Below are positions 1 through 13,042 of a DNA stretch of 64,000 nucleotides, in pieces. The stretch lies in assembly GCA_017607445.1 (NCBI GenBank), contig JAEVHH010000004.1, positions 4,588,001 to 4,652,000 on the forward strand. Reading direction: 5' to 3'. This DNA comes from Histoplasma ohiense. Its lineage: Eukaryota > Ascomycota > Eurotiomycetes > Onygenales > Ajellomycetaceae. The notes beneath the pieces were generated by a model that was not told the origin of the DNA, did no database searches, and saw only the letters and a list, made by a program, of their open reading frames with translations. Numbering within the stretch: position 1 is the first letter of the stretch; each line of letters opens with the position of its first letter. The position numbers and the translations under genes were made by a program.

Positions 1-1464
1 ATAAATTCCAGAATCGTGTTCCTAAGATGGTGGAAAGCACGCGAGCAATGGTTAAATAAATTGGCGAAGTCCCGGTTTAGGTCTATGAGTCGATCAGCCG
101 CCACCGCCCTTACACCATGTGGGTGCAACGGCAATAGGGCGGAAACCAGGATGGAGGAACGGCCAAAGGAAAGAGCCCGCGTCAAGGAAAGGAAAAGGTT
201 CCTCTGCCCCAAAGTGGTACAGTACCGACCTGATCTAGAGAATGTGGGAAATCTCCCTGACAAAAATAAAAAGGGCGAGGGAGAGTCGGTCTAACTAGTT
301 CTGCCTTATTTTCCGCTTCTGAATTTCTCGACCAATGATCGGGATATCCGGGATGTTACAAAATCACTGGTTACCGTCTTCCTTCGCTCCACCAACGAAC
401 TTGCGGACGTCGGTTTCAACCTGTTGTGACGTGCCCTATTGTCGCGTTACGGGTGATTTGGGGAAGATTGGCAGAAGAACAACAGGCGGGCGGCGAAATA
501 CAAGGCAGTGTACATGCTTCCTCGGGCGCCATTTGTCTCAAGGGACTAAATAGTGAAAGACGAGGGGGATCAAGCCAGGATAAGGACGTAAGCTATCCAG
601 CGCATCGTAAAGCTGGAGGAACTATCCGAGGCAGCTAAATCCATGATGGCATAGTATGATTATTCTCCAGTTATTTTGATTATTTTGGGGGAAAATGGAA
701 AAATAAAAAGGGATTCCACAGGTAACATTTTCTTTTTCCCCTTCTGCTTTTTGGTTGGTCCGACTTTCGTACCTGGTGCAGTCCCTTGCACATCATGCAA
801 CTCGAAATCCAAACCCTCCCCCCGTCTTCTCACTTTCGTACCGTTTAAACTTTGCTGCCACATACGATGGGCAGTGGTGCAGAAAAGAAAGAAGGATCAA
901 TGACAATACAAAATAAAAATAAAATACAAATACAAAAATCCACTGTACTGAACTCTATATAGTAGTTCACATGAAAAATTACAAATTGCGAGAGCGGGTT
1001 TATTGATTCTTGGGTGGAACTGTTCGTCTCATGTCCGTTGGACTTATGCCTTTCGTTTCTAATTTTTTCTTTCTCTCTTCCTCTTTTGTGAAAGATTCGT
1101 TAAGGGAAATTGTTAAATCCCTGGTGATTTTGGTAATTTATATTCTATTTTGTGAACTGGGTTTGCTATTAGTTCTTCCAACCCTGCCTGAATGGTAGGG
1201 GCCGAGGATAGGGCAAGACAAATCATAAAACTTTAAATGTATCTTAGGGCTTCCAGGCTTTGTCTAACAACTAGTAACAAGCGAGGGCAAAAAATATTAC
1301 GTTTCTTGCAATCCTAATGGATACGCAAAGGCAAATAGTTGGGGAGAACCTCGACGGTTAGCGAGGAAATATACCCATCCCTGTGCATATATGTATATAT
1401 TTATCGAGAAGGCGGAGCAGCCGAGAGCAATACTTGAAAGCAACCGACTAGCTACGTGCAAATA

Positions 1465-1655
1465 GGCCTTGCGGAATTAGTTGTCTAGAGCGACGCAATG
1501 CCGAATTGAAGGTACAGTGTATGCGTCAGAACACTGATATCAGGAGTTCATTGTTCAAATCCTCCAGTATAAGAATTCTTTGCGTGTGTATCTCCCGTAT
1601 GAAAGACAATACCAGAAATTTAAAAATAAAAAATACAAATAAATAAAAATGGGTA
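1465..1655 (+). repeat. Possible decayed tRNA-derived SINE
   Basis: A segment with a D-arm/A-box-like part (TAGAGCGACGCAATGCC, about 1493-1509) is followed about 45 bases later by a B-box-like GTTCAAATCC near 1552. An A-rich tail of the AAATAAAAATACAAAT type lies at about 1620-1650. Order and spacing match a Pol III-type short interspersed element. I could not fold a clean cloverleaf, and no flanking direct repeat is evident, so this is a relic at best. Confidence 0.25.
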
Positions 1656-4600
1656 ACCGGTAGGGTTACTGTGGTCAGTGCAAACTTCGTCGCCTAAAGA
1701 AATAGTTAACCAAGCCACAGAGGGCTGATGACATGCATAATGTTAAGATCCAGTACCAAGTGATCTGACCAATTTGCTTTTTTCCTTTGGTATGTCCGGA
1801 TCCGCTTTATGAAAGCATTTATGGACACACTTTTTGTTGGTGGTACTGCTTCAGAAGACACCGGCCTGGAAGTTTTCTCACTTTCTCTCTTCCTTCTATC
1901 GTGAGCGAAGCGTTGAAGAACCAGTAAGGAATTTAATTTCCAATCTCACCTCCTAACTTTTATATTGCCGGCCTTTTTTTTTTAGATTCGCCCCCAGTAT
2001 CTTGGCAAGTTTGCTCTCATCCATGCTGTCATCCACTGCATATACTTGACACACATTAAGTGTCCACAAGATCCGCAAGGGCTAATTATATCTGAAAGGT
2101 TGTAAGAGTTAATACGCTTTCTGAAGACGATACATGAAGCAAAACGGTCGTGGAACAAGGGTTAACAGCTAGGATGGAAATGTGCAGGCCTATCGTCTGG
2201 CACTTGATTTCGAGACTCTTTTCATCCCCCAAACGACCCCTTGGGCCGCTCAAAAAGGAAATGAAAGCTTGAATTTGTGAATTCATTCGTTCATTTCTTT
2301 TGTTGGGCAATAGTAATGGGTGTAGATGGTTCGCCACACACAAACATGTTCACCAATTGCCCCATGGGGAAGAACGCAGGAGACACTGTTTTTCCGTCTT
2401 TACTGATGTTCTGGCCAGGAGACCACAAAAGAGGCTATTCTGTTATTCTTAGAAACGTCTTTGCCAAGTAAGCGCAGATCGCAGCTAAGATTGGTTCTTC
2501 TCTCAGACATCGCAGCTAGGAGAATACGTATATAGATAACCGCCTCTGGAATTGGGCGCGATGCGTGCAAAAGAGAAGGCCAGTAAGAAACCGGGCAGTA
2601 TGCAACTTCGTTGCTTCTCTTCTTTTCGTACATAGTTACTCACATAATTTTCTGCAGGAAACCCGACATAGGAAGTGCAAAATCAGGGGAAGCGTTGCGG
2701 TGAAAATCTTGCACAATACAATGGAGAACAAGATCGTGAGGAAAGCCGATGGCCATGTTCAACGTCAATTTCTGTTCCAATAGCAGAACTGGGGGATAAG
2801 AAGATGTGCCAAATATCTTCTCATTCTCTAGCAGCATTTGTTCTTTTCCGGTTTTCCCTTCAAGCCATTTATTTGTTCGCCTCGGAGCTTAAAATATAAA
2901 ATCATAAGATAATTGTAAGTGTGGCTATGCGAATTAGGATATCACCAGCGTCTGTAAAAATTTCCTTGTTCAAGTTTTTATTAGCAGATATTTCAATATT
3001 AGAAAGGGTGCTAAATACAGACGTCAGCAGTAAGTCACTCCCATGGTAATGTCCGACATACATCTTGCGGTGTACATAACTTTTGCTTTGAAACAGAGGG
3101 AATTGGCCCCCAAATAAGCAGTTGGCACAAGGCCATCCTTATCGGTTTAGCCAATCAACGTATGCCGTAATATATATATGCGGTGAGCAAAGAACGAACA
3201 AAATTCCCCGAATGCTCTCCGTGATACGATGTCTCTGTGTTAGGCGATATCCTTGTCGGATATCCATCGTGTGAGCCATCGCACAATGCAAGGTACTGTG
3301 CCACCGCGACACCTACTAGAATCCTCAAAAACAAATTGAAATTGACACGGGAAAAAAAGGGTGCGGGAGGGATTACGATATTACAAATCAGCGCGGCAAT
3401 GGGAAATTCGGGATTTTTCGCGACTGATTATCCAAGTTGATAAATATTAAGATCCGCTGGGGAAGCAATGGAGAAATTTTCGCTGCGTCAACTCAAAATA
3501 TGCAGTTCCTTTTTAATAGCAAGTTTCATGAGCAGAGGTCATCGAGGTCGCATGGGGCTGGATGATATGATGATACCTGTGGTAAATTTTCAATTTCAAG
3601 TTCTCGCAGATACAACTAATGTCCAAGAGAGTGGTTAAAAGCAGTGACCCAAGATAGCACCGAATTGCAAAATTTAATGAACAAGCTTAAAAAAAAGTAA
3701 TTTCTAGGAGTTTTGGTGTTCATCAAGCTAGTAACGAACGAATAACTTAACCGCAGCCACAGGAGCACATCGATGATAAAAAAAGAAAAGATAAAAAAAG
3801 GACAATAATGGAGAGATTATGCAGCAGGGATTTTGCATGGGAAATCAGTTAATTGTCACGAACTGTGGCGTCTCGTTTGGGTCCTCATCAACAGTCGGGG
3901 GCGATGTGGGATTGTTGAACTCTTTTAGATCATATGGGGCAACATGTCACGGATAGTTTGGGATGCTAAACACCAAGGGTTAAAAATCGAACACATGACG
4001 AAATTTTAGTGGCACGATAGGAGTCGGGGGCGTTTTTCAGATGGGTTTTCCAATTTTGGCATTGAATTACAGATTGGAGGTTGTCCCCGAAAACAAATTG
4101 AATGTCGCCCATACTGTCACCGGTTATTCTCCTCTTCCTGGAGGCGGCACAGCAGACTCGCGACCATGTGGCATATCTGTAACCATCAGGTAGCTACCTC
4201 GCAAGCAAGATCGGCCAGCTGCTTGAATCTTTGACATGACAGCGATGGCACGCCAGCGAGATCACCCTTGATAGGATAGATCAGGTCAACCGATGGAGTT
4301 ACGGCGAAAAACGCCACCTATATCATTTGTTGTTGTGTTCTAACAATTTCCATGAACTCTGGTTTGATAGCCAAGAATTCGACATATTTGCCGGCATAGT
4401 TTATGTACTATGTAAAGGTCAGAACAGATGACCTCAGACACAGAGCGGGTAAGTAAGCAGCGACGTGTGTAGGCATGCAAGGAGATAGTTTGTCGAAAGC
4501 GGTGAAGACACCGCTCCATTTATCAAGAAAGTGGTATTCTATCGCCAATATCTCAAGACGGTTCAATAGCCGAGAAATACCTACAGGAAATCATCTTCAT

Positions 4601-5221
4601 GCGTCAATTCCTCCGCCACCTCTAGCTAGAATGACATCAACAACGAACGCATTAAACCGTGGGGAATATACCGCCTAGGTGGTCCGAAGCCTGTTTGCCC
4701 AACCCAACTCCACCAGGAAGAGGGGAAACCCTTGTGCCCAAAATATGTAAGGACGAACTCCTCCTTCAATCAGTAGCTCCGTTCTCCCTCATTTGCCCCT
4801 CATTGCCTCACTATCTCGAGGGATAGCCTGCTGTGAGAATTCGGAAACGTCCGGTCTTGTCAAAAGCGAGCGGCGGAAGGGATTGGGAGGAAGGGGAGTT
4901 GCAAGCCCCTTCTAAATCGATCCACAACTGAACCATGATGGATATTTCCGAACAAAGCTCCTTGCTAATTTCTTCACGTTGGGCAAAAATCCATCGCTAT
5001 CTGGGCGCCTTGAAATACATGCTGGTTGCGGCTGAAGGAAGCCCAGGCGTCGTGGCTGTGTGCGGGTGTTTGGTTCGTCTCAAAAGCAGTTCGTTGATGC
5101 AGTTCATGCAAGCTTGCATCATGGACATACCTTCGTTGCCGGCTTGATGCGCAGGTTCTTATTCGTGCTTTTCCCGCACTCGCCCCAGTGATCCTCTTCT
5201 CAGATCTCGCCTTCTCGCTAC

Positions 5222-5335
5222 TGACTAAGAGCTTAGTATTCTGTACACAAGGTCAGGATTACAAATTTGCAAGTTCGAGTCCTGCATCCCTTTTCGTTAA
5301 GAGAGGGTTAAAAACAAACAATAAAAAAGCTTAGT
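5222..5335 (+). repeat. Possible tRNA pseudogene or SINE relic
   Basis: A near-canonical T-arm is visible near 5270-5287: stem GCAAG, loop TTCGAGT, stem CCTGC, with four of five pairs. It is preceded by an A-box-like GAGCTTAGT at about 5229-5237 and followed by an A-rich stretch (about 5310-5330). The anticodon and acceptor arms do not form a convincing tRNA, so a SINE head or tRNA pseudogene is more likely than a working tRNA gene. Confidence 0.3.
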
Positions 5336-8300
5336 ACATGTACTGTACCTTAGCTAGCAAGAGATCACTCTTCTCTCAGCAACAATCAATCAGATATCGA
5401 GCAGGATTTCCCGCTCCGGGGTTTTCCGTTACGATTATTCGTCCGCTAGTTCATAGGTCCAATTACCATAGTATGCTATTTCCCCATGACTATTCCTAAC
5501 AATTTAAGAGTAGTTAATGCAAATGTTTCATGTTTCCAACCAATTATTACCCTGCCATCACAACAACTAATTAAATTCCATTATTATTTCCCCCCAAACA
5601 TTTATGATCAATATCAAATCCAAGGCAAGAATGAAAGACCTGGACTCCTTGAATCGTATGAGCAAACCAAAAATTGGATATCCTCAACAGTATATACAGC
5701 ATCAACCATTATGGCCTTCCAGAGGGTTTGGTTGTCTTTGTAAACCTCTTTAAATCGGACGATGGCTGAGGCGAACCGGTGTTTCAGGCACAAGTGAGAG
5801 ATATACATATTCCTGCCTCCATTGGGCGGATTTCCTTCCGCTGATAGCTTGGCTCCATATCCACGGCTCGTTTTAGTTTGAAGTTATTATGAAAGAGTTA
5901 TAAAGATGTATGGCAAGCGTTTTTTCTGCCCTCCTTTCGTCGAAATTTACCTAGTGGTGAAGGTAACACAGATCACCAGACACAGACGGAGCTAGGTTTA
6001 AATATACGACTAATATTTCTCTTTTAAACATGGTTTGGCAAGCTTTGAATCCACAAGTTGCCGCGCAAGCCATAGTGGTTAAATATTCGGGCAGACATAA
6101 GGCCGTATTTCACCAAGCCATTTGATTCCCGACTTCTCCGGATCTATCACGCGGATCGAGGGCGGCAGGCGCCCGACATGACCAATGGAAATAATACCCC
6201 CAGCATAGGAAATGTATTCAAAAATGCAATGAGAGGCGGACTGAAGGGCTCTCTGACGAATGGCGCCTGAAAGGATGGAAATGTTTATTAAACTGTGGCA
6301 TCATTCCGTGTATCCCGTCCTATCGTTCTTTTCGTGGAAGCTCATGTAGAGCACTGACAGAATCATCGAGGATTATCGAAAAAGCCTAACAGACGACTGG
6401 AGCACTGACAACGGCTGGCTGATGAGGATTCCGTGGGAATTCACTGGTGGTGAGGCAACACCCCTTGAGCCACGCGGTCATGGTAGTAGAACCTAACACT
6501 GCCACAACTATTCTCGAGGCCAAGACCAGGTTGATAATATCGGCGGTGTCAAATGTAGGGATAAAGCAAATTTGGAAAGGAGCTGAAAATGTCAGTGAAC
6601 GAAGAACTTAAACAAAAGATGCAATTTGCAGCATGCCTTTACCACCGGAAGTACTTAGGGTAATTTTTAACAGTTGCAATCACAAGTTATCGCAGCGCCA
6701 GAACTGTAAGATGTCCTCAGGTCTCAAGCAGGTGAATGAACCCACCTTAGATCCGGGTCCACGTTTCCATCGAGAAAGAAAGTTTTGATACAAGCCTGGG
6801 GGACGTGGAGCCCCGAGACGTCATCACTCAATGAACGAACCAGTATTTTGGGAATGGAAGAGTGCAGCCATTACGGTTTGCTGACCTGTTTGTGCATCTC
6901 AAAACGAGGCTTCTCCCCTGCTGCAGACCAGCCTTGCATGTCTTCTGGGGGGTTGAAAGTAAAAGAGACAATTCATTCGTGACGAAATGAACAAATCACG
7001 CAGTTGGTTTCTAGATAGCGCTCGACGAGCATTGAGGGAACGGAGGGGCATCAAACCAAATGCCACAACACCGAAAATATCCATTATTCCACGAACTGCA
7101 AAACTTGACACTTTGCCTCCAGAGGGGTGAAGAGGACATGGGGGGGGATAACGCTAATTCCCGCACCAGGGAACACCTGTTTTCAGATCTGGAAACACGA
7201 ACCATGAAGGCTAAAATGATGGATCCCTTAAATATTGTCATTAGTCCCAATTATGTAGGTGTAAATCCCTTTGGAAATCCACTTCGCCACGGTGTCCATC
7301 TTGCAGCTGCTCTCCATAGAGCTTTGACAGATCAGAGATAATTCACCCATCCATTTTGCATATGACAGCAGTTCGCGCCATCCCACCTGCGTAAGGGTCT
7401 AGCGTACTTGGAAACAGCCTTGTCAGTTGTCAAAGTGCGTTGATGGTGCCACGCTTTTGGAGCCAGACTCGCAATTCGTCAGGCAACAGGGAATATGAAC
7501 CAGAGCGGGAGGGGTATGCATCCATTTTGTCCGGAAGATTGGATGGAAGAGCTCGGAAGGGACAAAAAGGGATGTATCTTCTAATCCAGCTCATCATCCA
7601 AAAGTTCGGCCATTTCAAGATACTGGCAAATCTTGGCCTCTCCCCATTTTTCTTTTGATTTCAAAGAGTTATACATCATTACCGTAGTGAGGCTGCACCA
7701 GTCTACTCATGCACATGTACTGTACATGCTACTTGAGAGCCAGCAACATGCTATTTTCTTTTTCTTTTTCTTTGGCGAAGGCGGAAGACCAGGTTTTGGT
7801 AAAGAATAAAAACATAAGTTCGAGCCAGCATCTCTAGGCAAAAAGGGAGAGGCATTTTGAACGGTACGTATGAAGGATGTCAAGCGATAGATGCCCAACG
7901 AAGCGATGCAAGCTCGGTATAGTACATTTGTTTGGACCGGATCCACATTCTTGCGCTATTCAATTACCGTGAGGCGGTCTACTTATGCAGACAACGAACG
8001 ATGGAAAGAACCAAAAAGGCGGGAGCGGTCAGCACATATTCCCGACGGTGCTGATCATGATTCAACTGTCGAGGCAAGTCTGGGTCTGCAAGGCTTGTTG
8101 CATCTTGACCCCTGCGCAAAATAACTTTGTGTGAAAATCAGAGGAATGTTATTACTGTGTTCTGCTGCATGTCTGGTCTCTCTCCTTGGTATTCTTGATG
8201 AGTTGGCCTTGGGGGTCTGATATGCTCCAAAGGCGGTGAACAGCTGGACGCCATTGGATCGCCTGAGCCAGAGTAGGGGGAAGTCGAGAACCTTGAGAAT

Positions 8301-9081
8301 CGAAAGAGGCCTGTCATAGAGCTCCCCCATCGTGACCAAGGTTCATCCACACAATAAACAGGTCCTTGATGCCCGAAAGGAATGAATCTTTTTCATCAGG
8401 CTCTTTTGCACACCAGAATCCCGGAAAGTTTTGAGGGAAAGGGGAGGTTATTGTGCAAGAGGGACCTCCTCACACCAACTGGAAAATATAAATTCCAGAT
8501 ATATGACTGGTTCACAGCACATGCCGGACGTTACCCATGTAATGATAAGCCCAGTCCCTTCATGTTGTTTGGAGGGAGTGGGAGTCGTCCTTCGAACCCC
8601 TCTTGATAAGTGTTGGGATTTGTTGCTCGGGCCGCAGCAGCCTGCGGTCATGTGATATTAGGTGCCCTCATTCGTGTCCAATGGATGGATGGATGAATTT
8701 GTGCGAGGCTCACAAGTGGGCATTGCTATCGACTTGGGAAAATATATTGAGATACATAAAGTCAATACGCGGTTTTTGAATATACAAGGGAAGCAAATGC
8801 GCCCCGATTGAGTATAGAGTATTCCACAAAATATGCCTTTTTCCTCCAGCATGCGATCTTAACCGGCTGAAATCACCACGCCTACCAAACCGCCAGATAT
8901 AAAATGCAGCGTCACAAGAGCATAAAGGATATTCTCAAGGTGCTTTAGAAATGTGATCCCATAAATATTCGCTGAATTAAAATAAAATGCTGAATAGAAC
9001 GAGTCAACTCTTGCACCCATAACCATACTCAGGCCAATAGATTGACAACTATAGAAGCGATCATCACCAAAACAGTAGCAC

Positions 9082-11311
9082 TCAACTCTGCTTCGTTCTG
9101 GTTCTCTTCGTGCCCTGTGGTGCGTCCGCAGATATTCCAGGATGTACGGAAGCTGGCTCAGTACCATCAATCTCGCCCTCCTTGCTCGGGGGAACACATC
9201 CCTGGGTAAAGAAGAGCGCGGCAGGTTTGTCATAATCATTAGCGAAGCTGTAATTATTTCCTGTTACCGCTCGCCAAACCACGTCAAATGTTAGTATATA
9301 ACCATTTACACGATATCAAAATTGGCTAGAACGAACATCGGAAGGTGTGGCGAGAGGAACAGGACAAGGAGAATAAATGCAGTTGGTACTAACCTCGGGG
9401 AACTTGAAAAACGCACCCCTTTCCAGCACTGAATTGAAGATCCGACACATTAACGCGTATTCGGCCGTGGTAGACAAAAAACACCATATGCATTTTCTTA
9501 GAGTTTTTTGGTCTCTTGACGGCACCAGGAGGCATGTCAACAAACCCAGAACCCAGAAAGACGTTATTGAGTATTTTTGCGAAGCGGAATGTAGAATCCT
9601 TCACTTCATGCGTTTCTATTGCAGAAGGAGCAAAGGCAACATCTATCTCCAATAGTCAGAAAACGTTCCCCATTCGATTAAAATTATTCAAACCAAGTAG
9701 ACATACCTATCATCTCCTCTTCCTGCGTAGCGCTTTGGGTTACCGGGTCCCACTTCTTCACCGGGCCGTAGAACACTCCTTCTTCCGTTTCCCACGGCTC
9801 TACATTATCTATATCTTCATCATCATCATCAGATGGATCGTCCCTTGATCTTTTTGATCTGGACTTAGATTTAGATTTTTTCTTGGATTTTTTCGTCTTC
9901 CTGTCTACCCTTGTATCCTGCTCTTCTGTTCGAATAATTTCTTTGATCGTCGATAACGGAAAACGTTGTCCAACTTCCGCAGCCCCATCTCCATACACAC
10001 ACCGTTCGTTGCGCCAATACGCAAGTGGACGCACTGATACTCGGCCAGAACGAGTGTGCCTTGCAGATTCATCTGAAGGAGTTTCTCTTTTGAGAATATA
10101 TAAACTTCGGTTTTTCAAGGGTCCACTTCGCTTTGTGATATTCTCCACTACTGAATTTAGTTCTTGCTCTTGCTCGACGGACATATGGAGGTTGGATCGC
10201 CATTTTGAACCACCTGTTTTCGCTCTCTTCGGTGCTCTCGAACTTTCCGCTTCCTCGTCGACATCATGATATACATCTGTAGTTACGGCTTTTGGCTTTC
10301 TTCCTCGTTGTTTTTGTGCGGACTTAGCTGGCGCATCAGTGACTTTGTCTGAAGTTGCCTCACGTTCTTGTTTTTTTCGGATTGGGTCCTTTGGTTTGGA
10401 AGGCACGTTCCTGCGCTTCGCCCCTGCCTTTTTCGCAACTATTGAGGGTGAGGGTTCACTTTCTACATCATCTGGCTTGTCTGGGTCTTCATCTGGCAAG
10501 TCATTCTCATGATCGTCGCCATCATTTTGATTATAACCTTTTGGCGAGCCGCCATCTGCATTATCGAAGTTTTCGTGATAATCTCCGTACGACTCTACAA
10601 AGTGCGTATCCTCCCCTCCATCATACGAGAAGTCCGCAGGTTCACTGACTTCCAGGGACGCCTGGGGAGAAGATCTGGCTAAGCGTGGCGCATGAGAAAA
10701 GTCGAGAGCCCTTCTGGCTGCTGGCCGCGCAGAAGTAGGACTGGAGGATTGTCCATGATGCGCAACAGAAGACGAACGGATCCCTGGAGTTCTTCGAGGG
10801 GAACCGGACATGTGTGTTTTCATCGGGGAGCGCGATCGAGGGAGTAAAAGTAAGGGGTTTCGTTGTCCGCGTCGGCCTGAAAGTACGTCAGTTGGCTCCG
10901 GGATGCTACCTAGAGGGGAAATGAGTATAGGAGATCCCATTTTGGGTAGCAAGTATTATTGGCCCCATGTGATGACAGTGGAGAAACGTACTGTCTCCGG
11001 TTTCCATATCCTCCGAATTCAACGTATCGTTTCCATAGCCATGGCCATTAATCTTAACAGGAGATTTCTCCGGCGATGAGAAAATCCCCTCAATCTCTTC
11101 CATGCCATGTTCATCAAGTTTCCCTTCCCTTAGAGTAATGCCCGTGCGTCTAATGAAAAAGGATACACTTGGTGAGTATTCTCGAGATTTGCGAGCATTC
11201 CTCAATTGGAAAAAAAGTTTTTGATCTAGAGAATACAAGTACGTACCTACCAGCCTTACCCACATTGGAGTAGTCGAAATCGCGACTTTTTGTAGGTCCT
11301 CGGGGTGGCAT
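9082..11311 (-). CDS. mif2: Centromere protein Mif2/CENP-C, five exons
   Basis: Inner-kinetochore protein that binds CENP-A nucleosomes and nucleates kinetochore assembly in the nucleus. I join exons 11311-11247, 11149-10992, 10909-9707, 9642-9394 and 9260-9082. All introns are GT-AG and the frame closes exactly to 617 aa. The N-terminus carries the fungal Mif2 motif around RRTGITL and DEHGMEEIEGIFSSPEKSP. The CENP-C signature (SGRVSVRPLAYWRNER) lies at about residues 361-376. An AT-hook-like RGRKPK is near 276, and a C-terminal cupin dimerisation domain covers about 476-600 (FRFAK, KMHMVFF, F-T-Q-G-C). The start at 11311 is chosen because it opens directly into the conserved N-terminus before the first GTACGT donor. 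It is divergent from the RNase H2 gene. Confidence 0.93.
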
Positions 11312-11716
11312 CCTAGCAGAGTTGTTGATGATTTGTTGTTAGTTAAGGATCGGGCGAACATGCTATGTCCGCATCAGGTGGCAATGATTCGAGAAGTAGC
11401 CGGTATCCAGCCGCGATAATGAAAAAGAAACGCGCGCGCGATATAAGTATATCCTCCCCTATATCGTTGATTTGAGTGCTGATCGGTTTTGCCGGTATAC
11501 CGTGTGGGAGTCGGAATGGCACAATGAAGACAACGCGAGGGAACCGCACTAAACCCGGTCTGGTACAACGCGTGTTAGCTAAGCAACATCATCACGAAAG
11601 AGCAAATAGCTATCAAAAAATAATGAAAGCAAATATTGAGGAACACGAGTCCTTAATTACAACTATACACTAATAGAATCAATCAATAACGTTCGCCCCA
11701 CTTCTAATCTTCCTCA
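11312..11716. promoter_or_regulatory. Divergent promoter with MluI-box (MCB) motifs
   Basis: A 405-bp intergenic region between the Mif2 start (minus) and the RNase H2A start (plus). It holds a full palindromic ACGCGT at 11568-11573 and further ACGCG cores at 11430-11434 and 11533-11537. ACGCGT is the known binding site of the MBF (Mbp1/Swi6-type) G1/S regulator in fungi. Shared G1/S control of a kinetochore gene and a replication-linked nuclease gene is plausible but inferred. Confidence 0.5.
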
Positions 11717-12742
11717 ATGGATGGGCATGAATCCAGCGGCAGCATACCCTTTGTACCCTCGTCAATTCACGCCTCTACCCTTATAGCTGGAGATTCCTAT
11801 GCACATTACTCCCCATGTCCACCAGCCATAACCCCATCCACATCCTTAACATCCTCAAATGGCTCAAATGAACCAACCCCATGCGTCCTTGGTGTTGACG
11901 AAGCTGGGAGGGGCCCCGTTCTGGGTCCAATGGTTTACAGCGCATTCTACCTTCCCCTACCACTCCACCACTCCCTCCTAGCGGAAGAGTATCACTTCGA
12001 TGATAGCAAAGTCCTAACTCCTGCAGTCCGATCAAGCCTGATGCGCCAGCTCTCTACGCCTGACAATTCTCTAAGCTCATCATGCGGCTGGGGGGTGAAG
12101 GTGATGTCTGCTCGAGACATAGCTGCGGGAATGCTTCGACCGGGTACAAGAAATTATAATCTGAACGCACAAGCCATGGATGCGACAACAGAGCTCATCC
12201 GCTGCATTGTCCAGGAGAGGGGAATTAATGTGAAAGAGGTTTATATCGATACTATCGGGAATCCAGAAGCATACCAGAGGAAACTGGAACAGATATTCCC
12301 TTCTCTGAAGATTACGGTGGCCAAAAAGGCAGATTCGCTTTATCCCTCTGTCAGTGCAGCAAGCGTCTGTGCAAAAGTTACGAGAGACGTGGCGTTGGAG
12401 ATATGTTATAGGTCTATGATGGAGCATTGCAATGCTATGGAGCCAGAGAGTAAAGGTGAAGGCTGGGGTAGCGGCTATCCTTCCGACTCTAAATGTGTTG
12501 GGTGGCTCAAAAATGATATGGACAAACTATTCGGATGGGGGCACGAATGTCGGTTTAGCTGGGGGACTGCGAGGGAACTGCTGGAATCGAAAACAAGTAT
12601 AAAAGTGGACTGGCCTGTTGAGGAAAATGACGAGACGCAACGGTTAACTGATTTCTTCTCGTTTTCGGTAACTGGTACCAATAATGAGGAAAATGACGAA
12701 TTACGAGATTGGTACGGCCAGAAGCCTCAGAAAATTTTTTGA
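11717..12742 (+). CDS. rnh201: Ribonuclease H2 catalytic subunit A
   Basis: Cleaves the RNA strand of RNA:DNA hybrids and incises at single ribonucleotides in DNA; it acts in the nucleus as catalytic subunit of the RNase H2 trimer. This is a single uninterrupted 341-codon frame. The type 2 RNase H signature is clear: LGVDEAGRGPVLGP with D61 and E62, DDSKVLT near 95-101, the third acidic residue in YIDTIGNPEAY (D178), and KKADSLYP (D206, Y209) followed by SAASVCAKVTRD. These give the DEDD active site. GSGYPSD and the W-rich FSW-GT segments near the C-terminus also match the family. The first 55 residues are a low-complexity Ser/Pro-rich extension. Convergent with pex16. Confidence 0.95.
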   Translation: MDGHESSGSIPFVPSSIHASTLIAGDSYAHYSPCPPAITPSTSLTSSNGSNEPTPCVLGVDEAGRGPVLGPMVYSAFYLPLPLHHSLLAEEYHFDDSKVLTPAVRSSLMRQLSTPDNSLSSSCGWGVKVMSARDIAAGMLRPGTRNYNLNAQAMDATTELIRCIVQERGINVKEVYIDTIGNPEAYQRKLEQIFPSLKITVAKKADSLYPSVSAASVCAKVTRDVALEICYRSMMEHCNAMEPESKGEGWGSGYPSDSKCVGWLKNDMDKLFGWGHECRFSWGTARELLESKTSIKVDWPVEENDETQRLTDFFSFSVTGTNNEENDELRDWYGQKPQKIF

Positions 12743-12934
12743 AACACCAAAAGGAAAAATAAGATATCGCCTAAACAGACTCTACGGTTGCTTCAAATGA
12801 TGATGTAATGAAACTGACATGACAGAAAAGCCCCTAGAATGTACCCCTCCATTGTGAATAATGTCATACCCATGCATCCAGCACATTGGAATAGTTCCAT
12901 ATAATACACACTTAACCCAACCATTAATTAGCAA

Positions 12935-12966
<32 letters not shown>

Positions 12967-13042
12967 GGGGGGGGGGGGGGGTACTATAAATAAGAAAGTT
13001 AAAAACCCAAACGCTTAAATCACAAAGTCAAGTTTCCTCTGA
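12743..13042. other. Convergent 3' intergenic with T14-A15-G18 tract
   Basis: Three-hundred-base spacer between the convergent rnh201 and pex16 stops. It contains T14 (12935-12948), A15 (12949-12963) and G18 (12964-12981) in direct succession. T14/A15 is a perfect inverted repeat, and the G tract could form a quadruplex. It may hold the 3' processing signals of both genes. An assembly artefact is possible. Confidence 0.7.

Larger units (their letters stand above)
1..9081. other. Gene-poor region, no supportable coding gene
   Basis: I read both strands and found only short open frames (under about 130 codons), without recognisable domains or convincing splice-joined continuations. Base composition is ordinary and CpG is present, so this is not the hypermutated type of DNA found after 27.9 kb. 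Several A-rich or AT-rich stretches and two tRNA-like fragments (entries near 1.5 and 5.2 kb) suggest old, decayed short repeats. It may also hold non-coding transcripts, which cannot be judged from sequence alone. Confidence 0.6.

Noticed and set aside
7707..8350. Overlapping frames of 70-94 codons around 8 kb
   Set aside because: No domain, no consistent splice continuation, similar frames on both strands; chance frames.
8859..9239. 126-codon minus frame next to Mif2
   Set aside because: Overlaps the last Mif2 exon in another frame; the Mif2 frame carries the conserved cupin end.
12935..12981. Telomere-like or centromere-like repeat
   Set aside because: Plain homopolymers between two housekeeping genes; no TTAGGG-type units.
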